From Pezizomycotina sp. ARF18 (taxonomy: Eukaryota > Ascomycota): DNA of 64,000 nucleotides. Where the stretch lies: contig AZLU01000004.1 of assembly GCA_002224055.1 (NCBI GenBank), positions 62,001 through 126,000 on the forward strand. The letters are read 5' to 3'. Each line of letters begins with the position of its first letter. Positions within the stretch are counted from its first letter, which is position 1. Shown here piece after piece: positions 26,543-38,590 of this stretch. A program made the translations under genes and the position numbers. A model generated the notes under the pieces. It saw nothing but the letters and a program-made list of their open reading frames with translations. It had not been told where the DNA came from and did not search any database.

Positions 26543-29314
26543 CAAGCGGCGCTCGGGTCAAGGATCATGGGTCCAATATGATCGGGGAAGTTCACCAAAT
26601 CAAGGAGTCCCATGAAAATATCCTTCCTCGGGATTTCCTCCCGGATACGCGAATATGACCGCCGGAATATCATCTATTAACAACCAAGGTATCCAGCGGG
26701 AAAGAAAGACTGCTGTTGAGAGTGGATAGTTTGGTTGATCCAATAATGAAGATCCGATTTCGGGCAGGTGATACACAGAAGATGTTGTGATAAGTATCCT
26801 CTTCTTTTTCGTTCAAGGATTTGAATAAATTAATACAATTATACTAAATAATAATAAGGAATCCGTTGGTTGTCGTTGGATGTCATATCGACGAAACGAA
26901 TGAACCATTAGTTCCACTATCGCAGAGAAGTAATTTATTAGCAATCCAATAGTACTACTTACCTGAGTAAGTTCTATTTAAATGTGGTGATCGAGGAACA
27001 GCGAGCATTTAAGAATTTGAGAATGACTGTTGAATTTGTTTGGCTTTTTTTTTTTTATTTTTTTACAAAAAAAATTTTATTTTCAGCAAAGAATTTTAAG
27101 CAAGGCGCAAAGGTAGGGGAGCGACATCCGCAGACGTTGAATAGGCAAGAGCAATCGAGGCGGCGAGCCTCGAGGCCCAGACTGGGAGGGGAGAAGAAAT
27201 ACGGAATCTCCCGACTATCGAACTTCGAGAACCCCGAGAGTTGAGATTGCGAGGTGATGGTGCTCCTCGGGGCTTGCCTCATTATTTTTCTCCCTTGCCT
27301 TGCCTGCGCTCGGGTGTCGATACTATAAAATATATTTCTTTTTGCTCCACTGTGATTAGTAGGGGAAAAAAAATAATTTTAAATTCGCAGTTTCCTTTTC
27401 TGTGGTAGTTGAGCTCGCTGGCAAATTAAACGAACTCTTGAAAAACGTGGGAGAGGACCAGAGCAAGGTTTAAAGGTACTTAAGCGCGAGATTGGCCAGC
27501 CGTAAAAAAGCGAGCCACTGAACGCTTGTGGAAGAGGGATTTCTTCAACTGCACATGTCCGCAACGAAGTCGAGGACGAGATGCCGGAAGCAAGCAAAAA
27601 ATAAAGACTCAAAGATGGCCGCTGGGAGATTGTCATGTGCGATACTCAGCGAATAACTGCTTCCAGGATGGCCCCGAGGAGAAACACTATCCTCACTGCC
27701 GCCGTGGGCAGTCGCGGTGAGGGTGACAAAATATATAGACGTGCGGAGGGGCTCGTTCAAGGTGGTAGTTCGTTTTCGTGGGATGGCTTGAACTTATTGG
27801 GCGGAACTTTGTATCGGTTATGTGATGGGCCGCAGCAAAAACGAGAATCACCCACACCAATTTTAATAAAATCTCACTCTAAGTTAAAAAAAAAGAAAAA
27901 AATTTATCAACGATATTATTACAGAGGGAACAAGGGAAACCTCAGTAGTGAAAAAGTCGGCCCGTTTCTTTCCTTCCGCTCGACCCTTACAAATTCAACA
28001 CTTCTTTTCGGGTTGCCGCAACGCCCGCGCCTCGGAGCAGTCCGGCGCCACTGTTAGACCAACCGCAGCACCAAAACAGCATGAACCAACATCACCAACA
28101 TCCCTCGATTAGCCTCGTTGCTGTATCGAGTTTTTGTTATCTGAAGCTAGCTCTTTGTTTCCTTTTTGTTTTTTCCTTTCGCTTTTGTCAGTGTGCATGG
28201 CATTTTTTTTTTTTTTTTTCCGAATAGAGTGGGATCCTATTAGGTGTAGGCTGCTGCAAGCTGAGCGGTTCTGCAGATTGAATGCACTCGATCTGTAATG
28301 ACAGAGAGACATGTGGGCGATTTAGGCGCCGTCGTCCCACCCACTGAGTGAAAAGACAGAGACTCAACCGTCCATTGCCCCCAGTACACAGTGAACACCA
28401 CCCCCCAGGCTGAGGAGATAGACAGCTTAATGGTATCCGTTTTCTTTCCGTTGTGGACTGAACTCAGAGACCTCCAGACGCCATCCCTAAAACATGTCTT
28501 AGTAAGGAAAAAGGAAAGAACAAAAGAAGGGAAAAAAAAAAAGGAAATGAACTGAAGGGTTACTTGGAAAGTCCACGCAACGGTCGAGTTCGAGTCAAGG
28601 GTAAGAAAACAAATTAAATATAATCAGTAAGTGTGTGTGTGTGATAGAAAGGGAATGGTGGAGTAGCAGAAAAAGAAATAATTCGTTCGATGTGTGGGAT
28701 GAAAAAGAAAAAAGAAAATGAGAAAGAAAAAAAAAAAAGAAATAATAATAATAATAATAATTAAAAAAAAAAAAAAGAAAAAAAAAAAGAAAAAAAAAAA
28801 AACCCGATTTTTTTGAAGGATTGTCGACGATAACGACCAAGGAGATACTTCCGTGTAGATACAAATTAGCATGTAAGCCGATGTACCTTTTACCGTTGTT
28901 TAGGCTTTTTTCACACGGACCCCGCTAGCTCTTTTGCTAATATTTTTCCTTTCTGATCCCTAGGCTATTATAGCTTGCAGCTGTGTAGTCCTGCTTCACT
29001 GCGCCCAGGAAATATATGATATATTGGTGGTGGTCGTCTTTTTTTTATTTTTTTTATAAAGGATAAATAAAAATAAAAAAAATATTTACTTTTGCTTATT
29101 ATTGCGTAGTCGTCAGAGAATAAAAACCTTTGGACATCCCTTTCAAATAACTTATTCCAGTTCTTTCTTTTTTTCTTCTTTTTATTTCTTTATTTCTGGC
29201 GCTTCATTCTTCTTTGTTCTGTATAGTTTACTTATTGTATTTTTGTATTTGCATTGTGCGGGCTCCATATGGGTTTATAGGTTTCGAACTATACTAACAT
29301 TCCTCCTCTCGGTA

Positions 29315-29344
29315 TCTCTCTCTCTTTCTCTCTCTCTCTCTCTC
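29315..29344. repeat. CT microsatellite before the PH-domain gene
   Basis: Near-perfect (CT)n ends about 60 bases before the start codon, inside a long pyrimidine-rich tract. Such tracts are common in fungal promoters and 5' leaders. Confidence 0.7.
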
Positions 29345-29407
29345 CGACTCTGACTTTCAACCATCTCAACATTCCTGCTCCTGCCTTTGGAGCGAGCTGG
29401 CTTCGAA

Positions 29408-31559
29408 ATGACAAAGGCATCATCGTATCATTCCGATTACTCGCATTCTGGCAACAACACATTCAAGAGCCATGACGGTCGATATTCGGGCTATTGGTTT
29501 GGGGTGGACATGTCGACGGCGGTACCAAACAAGCAGCGGAAGTCGAGCGTGCCCAACATGCTGAGGAGGAAATCATCAAACATTGGGGAGGACGATACGA
29601 CACCGACGAGCACGCCGAGGAAGCTCAGGAAATCGAGCACCGGAACGGTTAAAGGAGAGGAGCTGCCGTCACCTTCGAAGGTTGCGTTCCAAATCTGTTA
29701 TCAAGATAGGCCAGAAGAGGTACTACTATAGCACGGAGAAGCCCCCGCAGCTAGACCAGCTGGTGAGGCGCCAGCAGACGAGCTTCGAGCCCGCAGTCGA
29801 ATTCTCTCCCCGTTTCACTTTCGATTACACCCCGTCTCCTCCCTTGAACCGGTCGTCGTCGACTCCTCCGACGGCTTCGCAGTTTTCTCAGACCCTTTAC
29901 GTCCCATCGGTAACGAAGTCGTCGACGCCGAACATGAAACACAGCTCGCCGACACCCTGTCTACACTTGGCTTACGAAAAGGCAGTAAAGGCTCATCTCT
30001 CACCTCATCATCTTTACCAGCCGAAACCATCCTAAAACACAACGCAGAAGTTAAGGCGAAGGAGAATAGGGAAGGAGGGGAGCAGGTTTTCCAATCTTCC
30101 AAGCCAAACGGTTGCAGATCGATTGACGAAAAAGAGTTTGTTTTGTACCGGGATCTAGCATCCTGCAGTATAGCGGCGACGGGTCATACGACCGTGCACC
30201 CGAAAGGGTTTTAAAACTGCAGGCTGCCAGCCTCGTGTTTGCAACAGATGTTCTGGAAGGCAGACATTGGGTTTTGCAGGTGAATTCTAACGCGGAGGTG
30301 TCACACCGATCGGATCTGTGGCGTCCACAACACTGGGTCAAAGCGCAGCGGCTTCGAACGTTGGCCAGCGCTTTTCGGCCGTTTAGCGTCCAAAACGTCT
30401 AAATCGACTCGTCTGTTTTTCTCTCGTCTTTGACAACGCGGATGATATGCAAGATTGGATGACCCACATCCGTCAAGAGATCGCCAATCTCGGTGGTCCA
30501 GCGTAGAAGCGCAACCCAAGGTAAGCTCGCAACACCATCGCCGATTGACGAAATGAGTTCGTTCCAACGACCGTCGCTTCGAGTCCGACCACTTCCTCAC
30601 GATTCCTCCAAGGTCATCGCATTCTATCAGAGCCTCAAATTCGAGGCAAAGTCGCGATGACACCCCTTCGCTCTCCACTGTGGTCTCAAGGGACCAGATG
30701 TCGCTTGAAAATCTTCGTAGCAACCATTCTCGCAGTTCCTCCGTGACCCACATCGGTCCACGTCTCCCGAGACCAGTCCCGAGCGGATACCTTCTTCCCA
30801 CACCGAGAAACGGAGATTGATGGCCGTGTCGCATCGTTCGCGGTCGTCGGCTGATCTCAGGTCGGCAACAAAGTCCAGCAGGCCACCGTCCACGATCCAC
30901 GACCAGGAAAACTGGTACCCAAGCACGTTCGCACCCCTTCGCCTTCCCTAACCAAATCAGCCAGTCCACCTGCACGTCAGGCGGACTCGAGATCCTTTGC
31001 ACTCTGCAGTTCCTATTCCGGTACCAACAACGCGCCGTTCTTCCAGGAATCCTCCGTGGACAACGGCCGGTCGAACGCCGAAATTCTTGGGAGTTCCCGC
31101 CATTCGCGTCCCAGGACGCGTAGGTCTACCTCTCACCCCGCCTCCCCTCCGTCAACCCTAAGATCAGCATCTTCCCAGCATTAGGCAACCGGCAAGCCCT
31201 GTTGCGCCTCTCACTCCGACGGCGTCCGCCATCGCTGCGTCAGTATCTGCCTCGGGCACTCCGCGCGGGCCTCGTCCCGTCTCGCTGACTGCCGTGCCGT
31301 CTCCATGCGCCGCCAGGTTCGGAAGACCCCACGTTTGTGGCAACATGGGACCAAGCCATTTCGCCCGCACTTCTTCAAAGTCCGCTAGCCTCAAACGCCG
31401 CTCTATGGTGCCCTAACAACACCGATCGGGCCTCCACTACATCCTCCTCCCTCCGTTCCTCTTCCGAAGCTACCCACCCACGCATCCTCGTATTACGACC
31501 TTAACAGGGGCATCAAGTTCCAGCCTATGCAGACCCACCGAAGGGCAGAACAGGAGTGA
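29408..31559 (+). CDS. PH-domain protein with Ser/Pro-rich regions
   Basis: The ATG at 29408 (MTKASSYHSDYSHSGNN) begins a Ser/Lys-rich region with RKSS-type motifs (KQRKSSVPNMLRRKSS), likely phosphosites. A Pro/Ser-rich linker follows. Then come a probable pleckstrin-homology core (SLVFATDVLEGRHWVLQV near 30220-30290) and a classic PH C-terminal helix with its conserved tryptophan, ADDMQDWMTHIRQEIANLGG (30444-30503). PH domains bind phosphoinositides or proteins at membranes. A long serine-rich tail ends with SSYYDLNRGIKFQPMQTHRR and a TGA at 31557-31559. The reading changes frame at least six times. The CT-rich tract upstream is probably promoter or leader. The exact orthologue is unknown. 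Confidence 0.6.
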
Positions 31560-32483
31560 TTCGGCCACTTCGCGCAAACTCACAGTCGGCACTCATTTCA
31601 CGTCATGAACGCGCCTCAGGTCTGCACGTAGGCGGCGCAGTCAATATTATTCCCAATTCTTTTGCATCTATTTGTTATACGGCGCTTGCTTTTGTTTTGT
31701 TTTCAACGCCCCGGATATCCACTATGCGCTCGTTACCTATTTTTGTTACTTTTTTTCTCTTCGATCTGATTCTCATTTGTATTTTTCAACTGGGTCAATC
31801 TGTTTGTTTATATATCTTCCAGAAGGTGCTTCTTTTCGACAAAATTTTACTTCGTTTCATACCTGCTTGGACTGGCGCAAGTTTTACTCGCTTTTATTTC
31901 TCCCATCGATCATTCATCCTACATCATACAACACCCCAAGTGTTTTCTTTCACTCGACTCGATTTTTTCATCTATTTTCGGCCAATCCAACTACGGCCCG
32001 GACACGACATACGCCATATATCTTATGCTTTCTTTTGTCTGTTATATCCAATTTTATTGTACATTATACGCGAAACGGCCAATTTTCACGGTCGTAACGC
32101 GAGAAGTTTTTATCTTTTCCGCGCTCTTGCACTCGCTCTCTACCGTACCGCCTTGTGCTTTTTTTTTTTTTCTTTTGTTGCTTTTTTGTATCAACATTCT
32201 TGTTTAGTACCTCTTCATTCCTTATATCCTCTCTCCTGCCATTATTATCTCAAGAAAACGTTCCAAGAGACCCACAACGTCTCGAAGAAGAGAAGGACAA
32301 TCTCGGGTTAGGCAAAAAGTGGCGTGATAAAAAAATATATATCTATATTCCTTTTATCAGAAAATTTTTTTATATATTATCATAAATAGTCAACAATATT
32401 ATATTTATTTTCATATCCTGTATTTATATACAACAAATATATCTAAACAAAATTTAAAAATTTTAAATTTCAATATTAAACAA

Positions 32484-32485
<2 letters not shown>
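31560..32485. other. Pyrimidine-rich 3' flank
   Basis: Thymine-rich DNA gives a 251-codon plus ORF (31556-32311) full of Phe, Leu and Ser. I read it as a composition artefact of the PH gene's 3' region, not a gene. Confidence 0.4.

Positions 32486-32523
<38 letters not shown>
32486..32523. repeat. Poly-T tract of 38 bases
   Basis: An uninterrupted T-run, the longest in the window. A second run of 25 T lies at 32895-32919. Confidence 0.95.
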
Positions 32524-32525
<2 letters not shown>

Positions 32526-35500
32526 AAGGAATTCTTCAACCGATTTCTCGGGTATAAGCGCTTTGCCCTATCCTTTCTTTTCTCAGCCCTTTCGCACCGA
32601 TTATTACAAATTTGGAATGTGGTAAGGGAAGGAAGGGAGGAATAAAAAACTGTGACAATTTGTGAAAATTCTGACGATATATAATCCATAGATTATACAA
32701 TCTTATCTACTACGAGAGGAAGAATTTTCTCCGTCCCTGTCATTCGTGCTACTTGCAACGATTAAACGGTGTACGATATAAAAAGTATCAGATGACTGAA
32801 TATTTTATTGCTTATCCCTGTAATACACAGATAACGTTCGTGGAATAATTACAGATATTGTATACCCTTGCAATCTAATTACTCAAGTTCTACGTTTTTT
32901 TTTTTTTTTTTTTTTTTTTGGACGTTTTATATCCTCCAACGATGCTATCCGATCTTAACCTAGGAATTTTGGCAAATAAAAATATCGCAAGTAAAAGCTC
33001 CTTGTTAATAAAAAGACGTTAACGTTTCGTTTTCACAAATCTGAAAAGGCGAAAAGGGCGCGAGCGAAAGGGCGTAGAAGGAAAAATTCCTTAGGAAAGG
33101 CGAAGAGTTAGTTCAATGCGAGCGCGAGCATTTTTAGCTTGGTTCGATCGAGCGCTTTCATCCTATCTCCTTCGAAAAAAAAAAAAAAATCCCTCTCATA
33201 GATCATACAATATTCATCTTTGTCTAAACTTCTTCCGTCTGAAATACCCCGATGCCCCTCCAAAAGGAAGAGTGGGGGGGGGGGAGGAATGTCATTGTCA
33301 GAGAATTCAATTGTCCTTGAAATTTTACTTGAACTTTGGGAAACCGTTACCGTCTTCCGGTTAACGGGGTGCGATTTACAAAGGCGATCGTCGAGGAAAG
33401 TTTTTAAGTTTTAATGCAAGTTTTTTTTCAGAAGCGAAAAGAAGAATGGCACACCAGTTGACTTTTTTTTTTTTTTATGCAAGGCGGTCGGCTTGCAGGT
33501 TTTTTTGTATCTTTCTTGCTTTCTTTTGAGGATTGGTACGAGTGTATGAATCGGAACCAGTATGCTCATCTGTCTGTGCGGCCGCCGCCAGAACTGTTTG
33601 TTTGTTTGGAAGTTGCTCATATCGATCATTCCGTGTTTTTGGAAAAACGTTGGTATGCTCAGGTAGTATCTCGTTGGACGCTCCAGCCAATCTTTTATCA
33701 ATTCCGCGTAGCAGGCTCAGGTGGTCGATGAAAATCTTGATATTATGAAAATGCTCCAAATGCTCTGGGTGACTTACTCTGGTCTATAAGTCTTGTTTTT
33801 CCTGCAGCGAGTTATGAGTCTACCGTGAACGATTACGAATAGGTGAGGACATCAATTATGAGCGCAATATTTGACTATTTTCGGCGTGAGCGGTTTCGGG
33901 GTAGATCGCATAACGCCGGTACAGAGGAAGGAAACTTCGTGAACGTATATATAGAATAAAGGGGAGGGACCAGGGCTTAAGTTTTCAAACTGTATGGTTG
34001 GGGTATTGTTGCACGATGGAAAATTTCATCTAAGTATGCGTTGCATAAACTCTGAGTTAGAGTGAGGGAGTTGCTTGTGAAAAGATATGATGAGATGGGT
34101 GTAAGTAAATGTTTGGGAATCTTTTCAATACTCAGCTACCATTAAGTTATCGCTTTCCCCTATGTATTCCTTCCTATCTATGTTCTTTCGTAACGATATT
34201 TAAAAATGCCAACAGGTTTTTATGAAGCCCGAGCGTCTTGTAATCACCAAGGAAAATAGCATATCGCTGGCGCGTGAAGACACAAAATACTGTGCGTTCG
34301 GCGATATGTTGGACAGCTCTATGACCCATCTTGCTTTCTAGCAGCGGTTCTTGGTTTATTTCATAAAATAATACCAATCCATGGACGTTATGGAGTGTAT
34401 TGACGTTGCATATTGGCATGACTTTATGGAAGCTTGCAGAGGCAACGGTTATATCTTTTAGCTTATACAACAGAGTCGCCCAACGGGCTTTTATCTCTGA
34501 GCGTTTCTTCCTTACTCTAAGTCAACTCTATGGAGCGGGTGGGTGGTTGGCTTCATTATTGTTTAGCGGACATCGTTCAGACCACCTCGTAGTCACAATA
34601 ATACTACGGCTATGTTCCGCGGCTAGAGACTCTAATAAATTCGTGATATATCGCTTCGCTCCCGTGTACGACCTATTCTACGATTTATCGACGTCAATAA
34701 GTCAAAATGGAGATAGCGAGGCTACGCAGACCTCGTTGGTTTGAGTTCGTCCTTATCGTAAACCAGCGTTGGTATAGGTAAGGGATTCACGTAAGTGTTG
34801 GTGAAGGTTGATTTTTGCTGAGCTGCTGAGCACTTTCAGTATGGTCGCTGAGGAAAGAAGTAGCTCTCTATTGGCTTCTTGCTTTGCATTGAGCTTGTTT
34901 TTGTTGTTCTGTGGTTCTACTTAAATATATCAAAACCATCTTTCCTCTTCCCAGTGGCATTATATATTGCTAAGATTAGAGGGAACAAGTAAGTTCTCAA
35001 GTCTCCGAAGAGTTAGATGTATCGTAATCGGCATGATGGATCTCAATGACTACGTAAACGCATTACTTAGAAATTAGAGAGATGTCTCTCTTGGTAGTAT
35101 ATCTTCGCTATTCGGATGGTCAGCTAAGTTGGTGAGGAACTTCGGGGTATTTCCTGCACCCTATGAGATAATTCTGCTACGGTTCTAAGGTGTTCTTGAG
35201 ATACGATATCTTGTGGAACCTACTAAGTGAAAGTTGAGGTAGTAGAAAAGTTGGGCTGATGGTCACTCATATCGCGCCAACCGTATTTTCTGCATCGAAG
35301 ATTCCAGTGGAATGCTTCGAGGGACTCTTTGTGAGCGGTGACTATCAAACTTTGCGTTTTCTGCCTTATTTTCATTCATCAAATCATTCGATTATATTGC
35401 AAGCGTAGAAGCCAGCAAACGTTTATTGCATTAGTTGAAATATCGATTGAATCTTAGGCAGTTTTCATAAAGCCATGGCCGCCTCGCGATACTGCCGTAG

Positions 35501-36704
35501 ATATATTATGAGCTTCGGTTTGGAAGCTTGCTCTGATCATTTTACTCTAAGCTAAACGGATGCATCGAGATTGTTTAGAACGCTATTGCTATTGGAGTCA
35601 TAGGGCTGTTGCATGGAGTGAGACTTTCGACATTTGTCATTTATGGCGCCGCTGTGTCAATGATGACTTCAGTGAACATTCTAGCTAGTATCCGGGGTGT
35701 ACCCTTCCATATGGATAGTCCAATGCCGAAGACTGCTTTGGATAGAGCAATACCAGTTTCGCGAGGTGGAGCTTGGCGCGTAGAAGCTTTTATGCTAAAA
35801 GTAACTTCGGGAGCTTTGGAAAAGAAGTATCATGGAGCGCCATTACGATCGGAATTTAATTCTAATTGAACGTAGTTCAATATACCGTAATAAGTACTTA
35901 AGTGCTTAATGATTATGTCAAGGGGCAACTGCGTTAGAAATACTTCATTCTTAATATTATAGAACGCTGAATACCTTTAGAAGGCATCGGCGCTATATCT
36001 GACGTTAAAATTCCTTATATAATGTCGCCATCGAGGTAACGGAAATAGACCTGGTGGCCGCTTACGCGCTTTGAATGCCAAAGCTTCTACGCACTGTTCA
36101 TTCCACAGTCGGTAATACAGAAAGTTCCATCTATTTGCGATGACTTTGTTAAACTACCTCCCTAATAGTCATGATTCGCCATGTGGTTGAATAGTGTTTC
36201 TATGTGTCTAAGTTGGAGGTTTGCAGGGTTTGACTACGCGCTCTGCCTTCCCGTGCTATAGGGCGGAACACTTCATTATGATATGAGCTCCGGTTTTGTT
36301 GTTTGACGTAATCTTGTCTTCGCTATAGAAGAGAGTATTCTCGTGGATTAAGTAGCTTCATCCAAGTTATCGAGTGATACTAGTCTCTGCGATGTTAAAG
36401 AATCGATTGAATAATGAGAGTTTTTGTGACTTAGTTTGACGATTGATTTTGAATGTCATGTTATAGTAGATGGCCTGGCGGTTGAGGAAGCATCTAGTGT
36501 TCGCTGGTAGAACCCATTTACAAATAAATAGAAAACAACGAGAGAATAGACTGAAGTTCGCAATTTGTGCGGGAGAGAACTACTGTAATAAAGTTTTATG
36601 AACTAAAAAATTTTTTTTATAATCCTCTAACAAATTTGCAAGAAAAAAAAAAGAAGAAAAGAACAAAAGGCCCGCGGAAGATGCAAGTTTGTTGTGTTCA
36701 CTAA
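32524..36704. other. Gene-poor region
   Basis: No recognised gene. From about 33.8 to 36.5 kb the plus strand is G and T rich relative to C and A, the opposite of 5.2-9.2 kb. One minus frame between about 35.5 and 36.2 kb has longer open stretches than expected, without a recognisable motif. There is a G11 run at 33274-33284. Confidence 0.35.
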
Positions 36705-37423
36705 TTAGGGATAAATGTAGAGAGAATGGTAATAAAGACCGAGTTTTTCAGTTACCAGAGGTTGCACTAGTTCCTGAGCGTCCTTTAGCTTTATACTCCC
36801 CACGATGCCTTCCATTGTAAGCCTCGCTATCACCCTCACAGTCCAATGTTGGCAATTCTCCTTCACCTCCTTCCTGCTATACGCCCACAGGGATGCTCGC
36901 TTGCAGCTACCTCTCCAATCTTCGACAACAAGTCGCCCGATATATTTGGGGCAAGGCTGAACGAGTCCAGATATGAGTCAGATGTAAACACGTCCGTTCT
37001 GATACACGGAACGTATGTCATAAACTCTGCGTCGCCGATGACTTGAAAAACATGCGCAAGTAACCATCCACTTCTGGATCCGCAACGGCGAGAAGCCAAT
37101 GGCGCAGCTCACTCGTGTCCTGCTTTTCGCGCACAAGGAAGAAGCTCGGGGCATTTCTTGTAATATCTTTCTTTTGTTGTTGCTCGAGGCGGATAGTGGG
37201 ATCAGGCCTGTCTCCTGCATCGGGATCTTTGACGTTGCGAGCTTCCACGGCGTGCCTGGCGTCTGAGACCAAGTAAATATCCCGTTATCGGCGCATTCAC
37301 GGCGAAGGACTTTCCAAGTTCGTAGAGACTTACCCGGGCCCGCCTCGGTGTGGATACAGCTTTCCAGCCAACACCGATAAGACTGTAAGGGATGCCGTTT
37401 TCTAATTTCCAGGAATGCGCCAT
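36705..37423 (-). CDS. Conserved fungal protein of unknown function (NCQxW motif)
   Basis: I chose the ATG at 37421-37423 (MAHSWKLENGIPYSLIGVGW); an upstream in-frame ATG at 37465 is possible. The reading passes YELGKSFAVNAPITG, slips near 37270 to DARHAVEARNVKDPDAGDRP, then HWLLAVADPEVDGYL, slips near 37045 to FTSDSYLDSFSLAPNI, and slips near 36885 to the C-terminal ENCQHWTVRVIARLTMEGIV and a stop at 36705-36707. A His-Trp segment in the middle followed by a C-terminal Asn-Cys-Gln-x-Trp helix recalls a fungal domain of unknown function (DUF7770-like), but I cannot confirm that. Composition is GC-richer than the flanks, as for a host gene. Function is unknown. Confidence 0.5.
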
Positions 37424-37465
37424 TGTGATATTGCTTTTCTGATATAGATGTTGGTGGGTTAACAA

Positions 37466-38139
37466 TTATGAGTAATAGAAGATCTGAAGTGTATCTCGCT
37501 TGATTAATCACCCTCCATTAACTCCGCAACAACCTCGAGAAACAGCCCCAAAAACCTTAATTTTCACTTGTGTAACCATCAAGAGCGAGTTCGTGATCGA
37601 TCGGACACGGATCTGCCATTTCCCTTAGAAAACGGGAGGAAGAAATCCGGCACGTGTAACGTCAAGTACGGTCCTTGGCAAATCAGAATTCTTTATCTAT
37701 TTGCGCTGTGTAACCACAGTATCATTGGAAGAAAATGTGCCCAATCGCGTTCAAAGGTAAACGAACAGGTCCGCATATAGATTATATAAAGGTTATATTG
37801 TTATACATAGCTCGTATACGGAACATTTTCACAAGCGCTCATCCGTCTCTTCGCTGATATAAGGGTCATATAGACCGGCATTTTGTCCGTTCTATTCGGT
37901 CGCTCTTGGTGGATTTCGGCGATAGGCCAAGCAACCAAGGACTCAGGCATTTCCCCGCCTTTATATTATAAGTATTCCGTTCAAATTGTGGCGCAGACCT
38001 TTGCTGCGAGAGCCAAGAAGAAATTTAATTATCGTATGATTTTATTTTCAGAGACATCTAACCAATTACATTATTTAGCATAACATGCGAACCAATACTC
38101 CGCTCAAATTTACCTCCCCGATAATTATTGTCCCTAGCT
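37466..38139. other. Intergenic region with no gene seen
   Basis: AT-rich spacer between two minus-strand genes. Small ORFs at 37568-37780 and 37883-38083 have no recognisable features. Confidence 0.4.
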
Positions 38140-38590
38140 TTAGAAACTTAGACCATCATCGTTATCCCTATGATGGTGATGGTGACGATGCTCGCTCCCT
38201 TCACGGTGACGGTGCTCGCTCTCCTCACGGTGCTCGTGGTGTCTAATACTTTCGTGTGCTTCGCGACGCCTTGGATCGTACTCAGGTCGGCGCCGTAATG
38301 CTGTTCGTAGAGCTCGTGCGTGCGCTCTTCCGCGTGCTTCTTGGTCTGGTACCTGTCCACGGCGTCGGCACCCTTGGTTTCAATAAGCTTGTCGACTTCG
38401 GCGCCGACGATCCCAGCTAGGACTTCCTTCGCGAGCTGATGCTTAACAGGTTTGCCTTCTTTGCGCTGCTTATCCTCGAAATCTTCATGGCGCCGAAAGA
38501 CGCGGCGCCGGCGATGAGCTCGTGCGAGAGCTTGCCCTCGTGGTGCACCTGCCGGTGGCTCTCGCGGGCGTCATCGAAACCGAAAACCAT
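38140..38590 (-). CDS. cipC: CipC-like antibiotic-response protein (DUF3759)
   Basis: CipC was named as a concanamycin-induced protein in Aspergillus and belongs to the fungal DUF3759 family; its biochemical role is unknown. The start MVFGFDDARESHRQVHH is followed by GKLSHELIAGAASFGAMK, then EDKQRKEGKPVKHQLAKE, VGAEVDKLIETKGADAVDRY and KKHAEERTHELYEQHYGAD. This order and the length (about 145 residues) fit the family. Two one-base slips are needed (near 38490 and 38290). The C-terminus in the last frame is unusually rich in His, Glu and Arg (EYDPRRREAHESIRHHEH onwards, with a run of five His) and stops at 38140-38142. No intron is needed. The family call is secure; orthology to A. nidulans cipC is an inference. 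Confidence 0.85.

Larger units (their letters stand above)
25315..29386. other. Intergenic region, homopolymer-rich
   Basis: No recognised gene. It has a T14/A30 junction at 26497-26540, polypurine stretches with (AAT)n at 28740-28762, and a CT-rich tract (about 29150-29345) just before the next gene. A short minus frame near 26540-26680 is open and protein-like (KDIFMGLLDLVNFPDHIGP) but has no family match that I know. Confidence 0.35.

Noticed and set aside
26955-27060. ACTTACCTG followed by a downstream T-rich tract, resembling the U1 snRNA 5' end.
   Set aside because: The U1 stem-loop 1 loop sequence and a proper Sm site in the right place are missing. The same word on the minus strand is simply a GTAAGT donor-like site.
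28054-28100. TGTTAGACCA at the same start as the solo LTRs.
   Set aside because: Similarity ends after ten bases; there is no TATA box, matching end or target duplication.
31556-32311. 251-codon plus-strand ORF rich in Phe, Leu and Ser.
   Set aside because: It lies in thymine-rich DNA after the PH gene, has no motif and shares its character with overlapping frames. I take it as a composition artefact.
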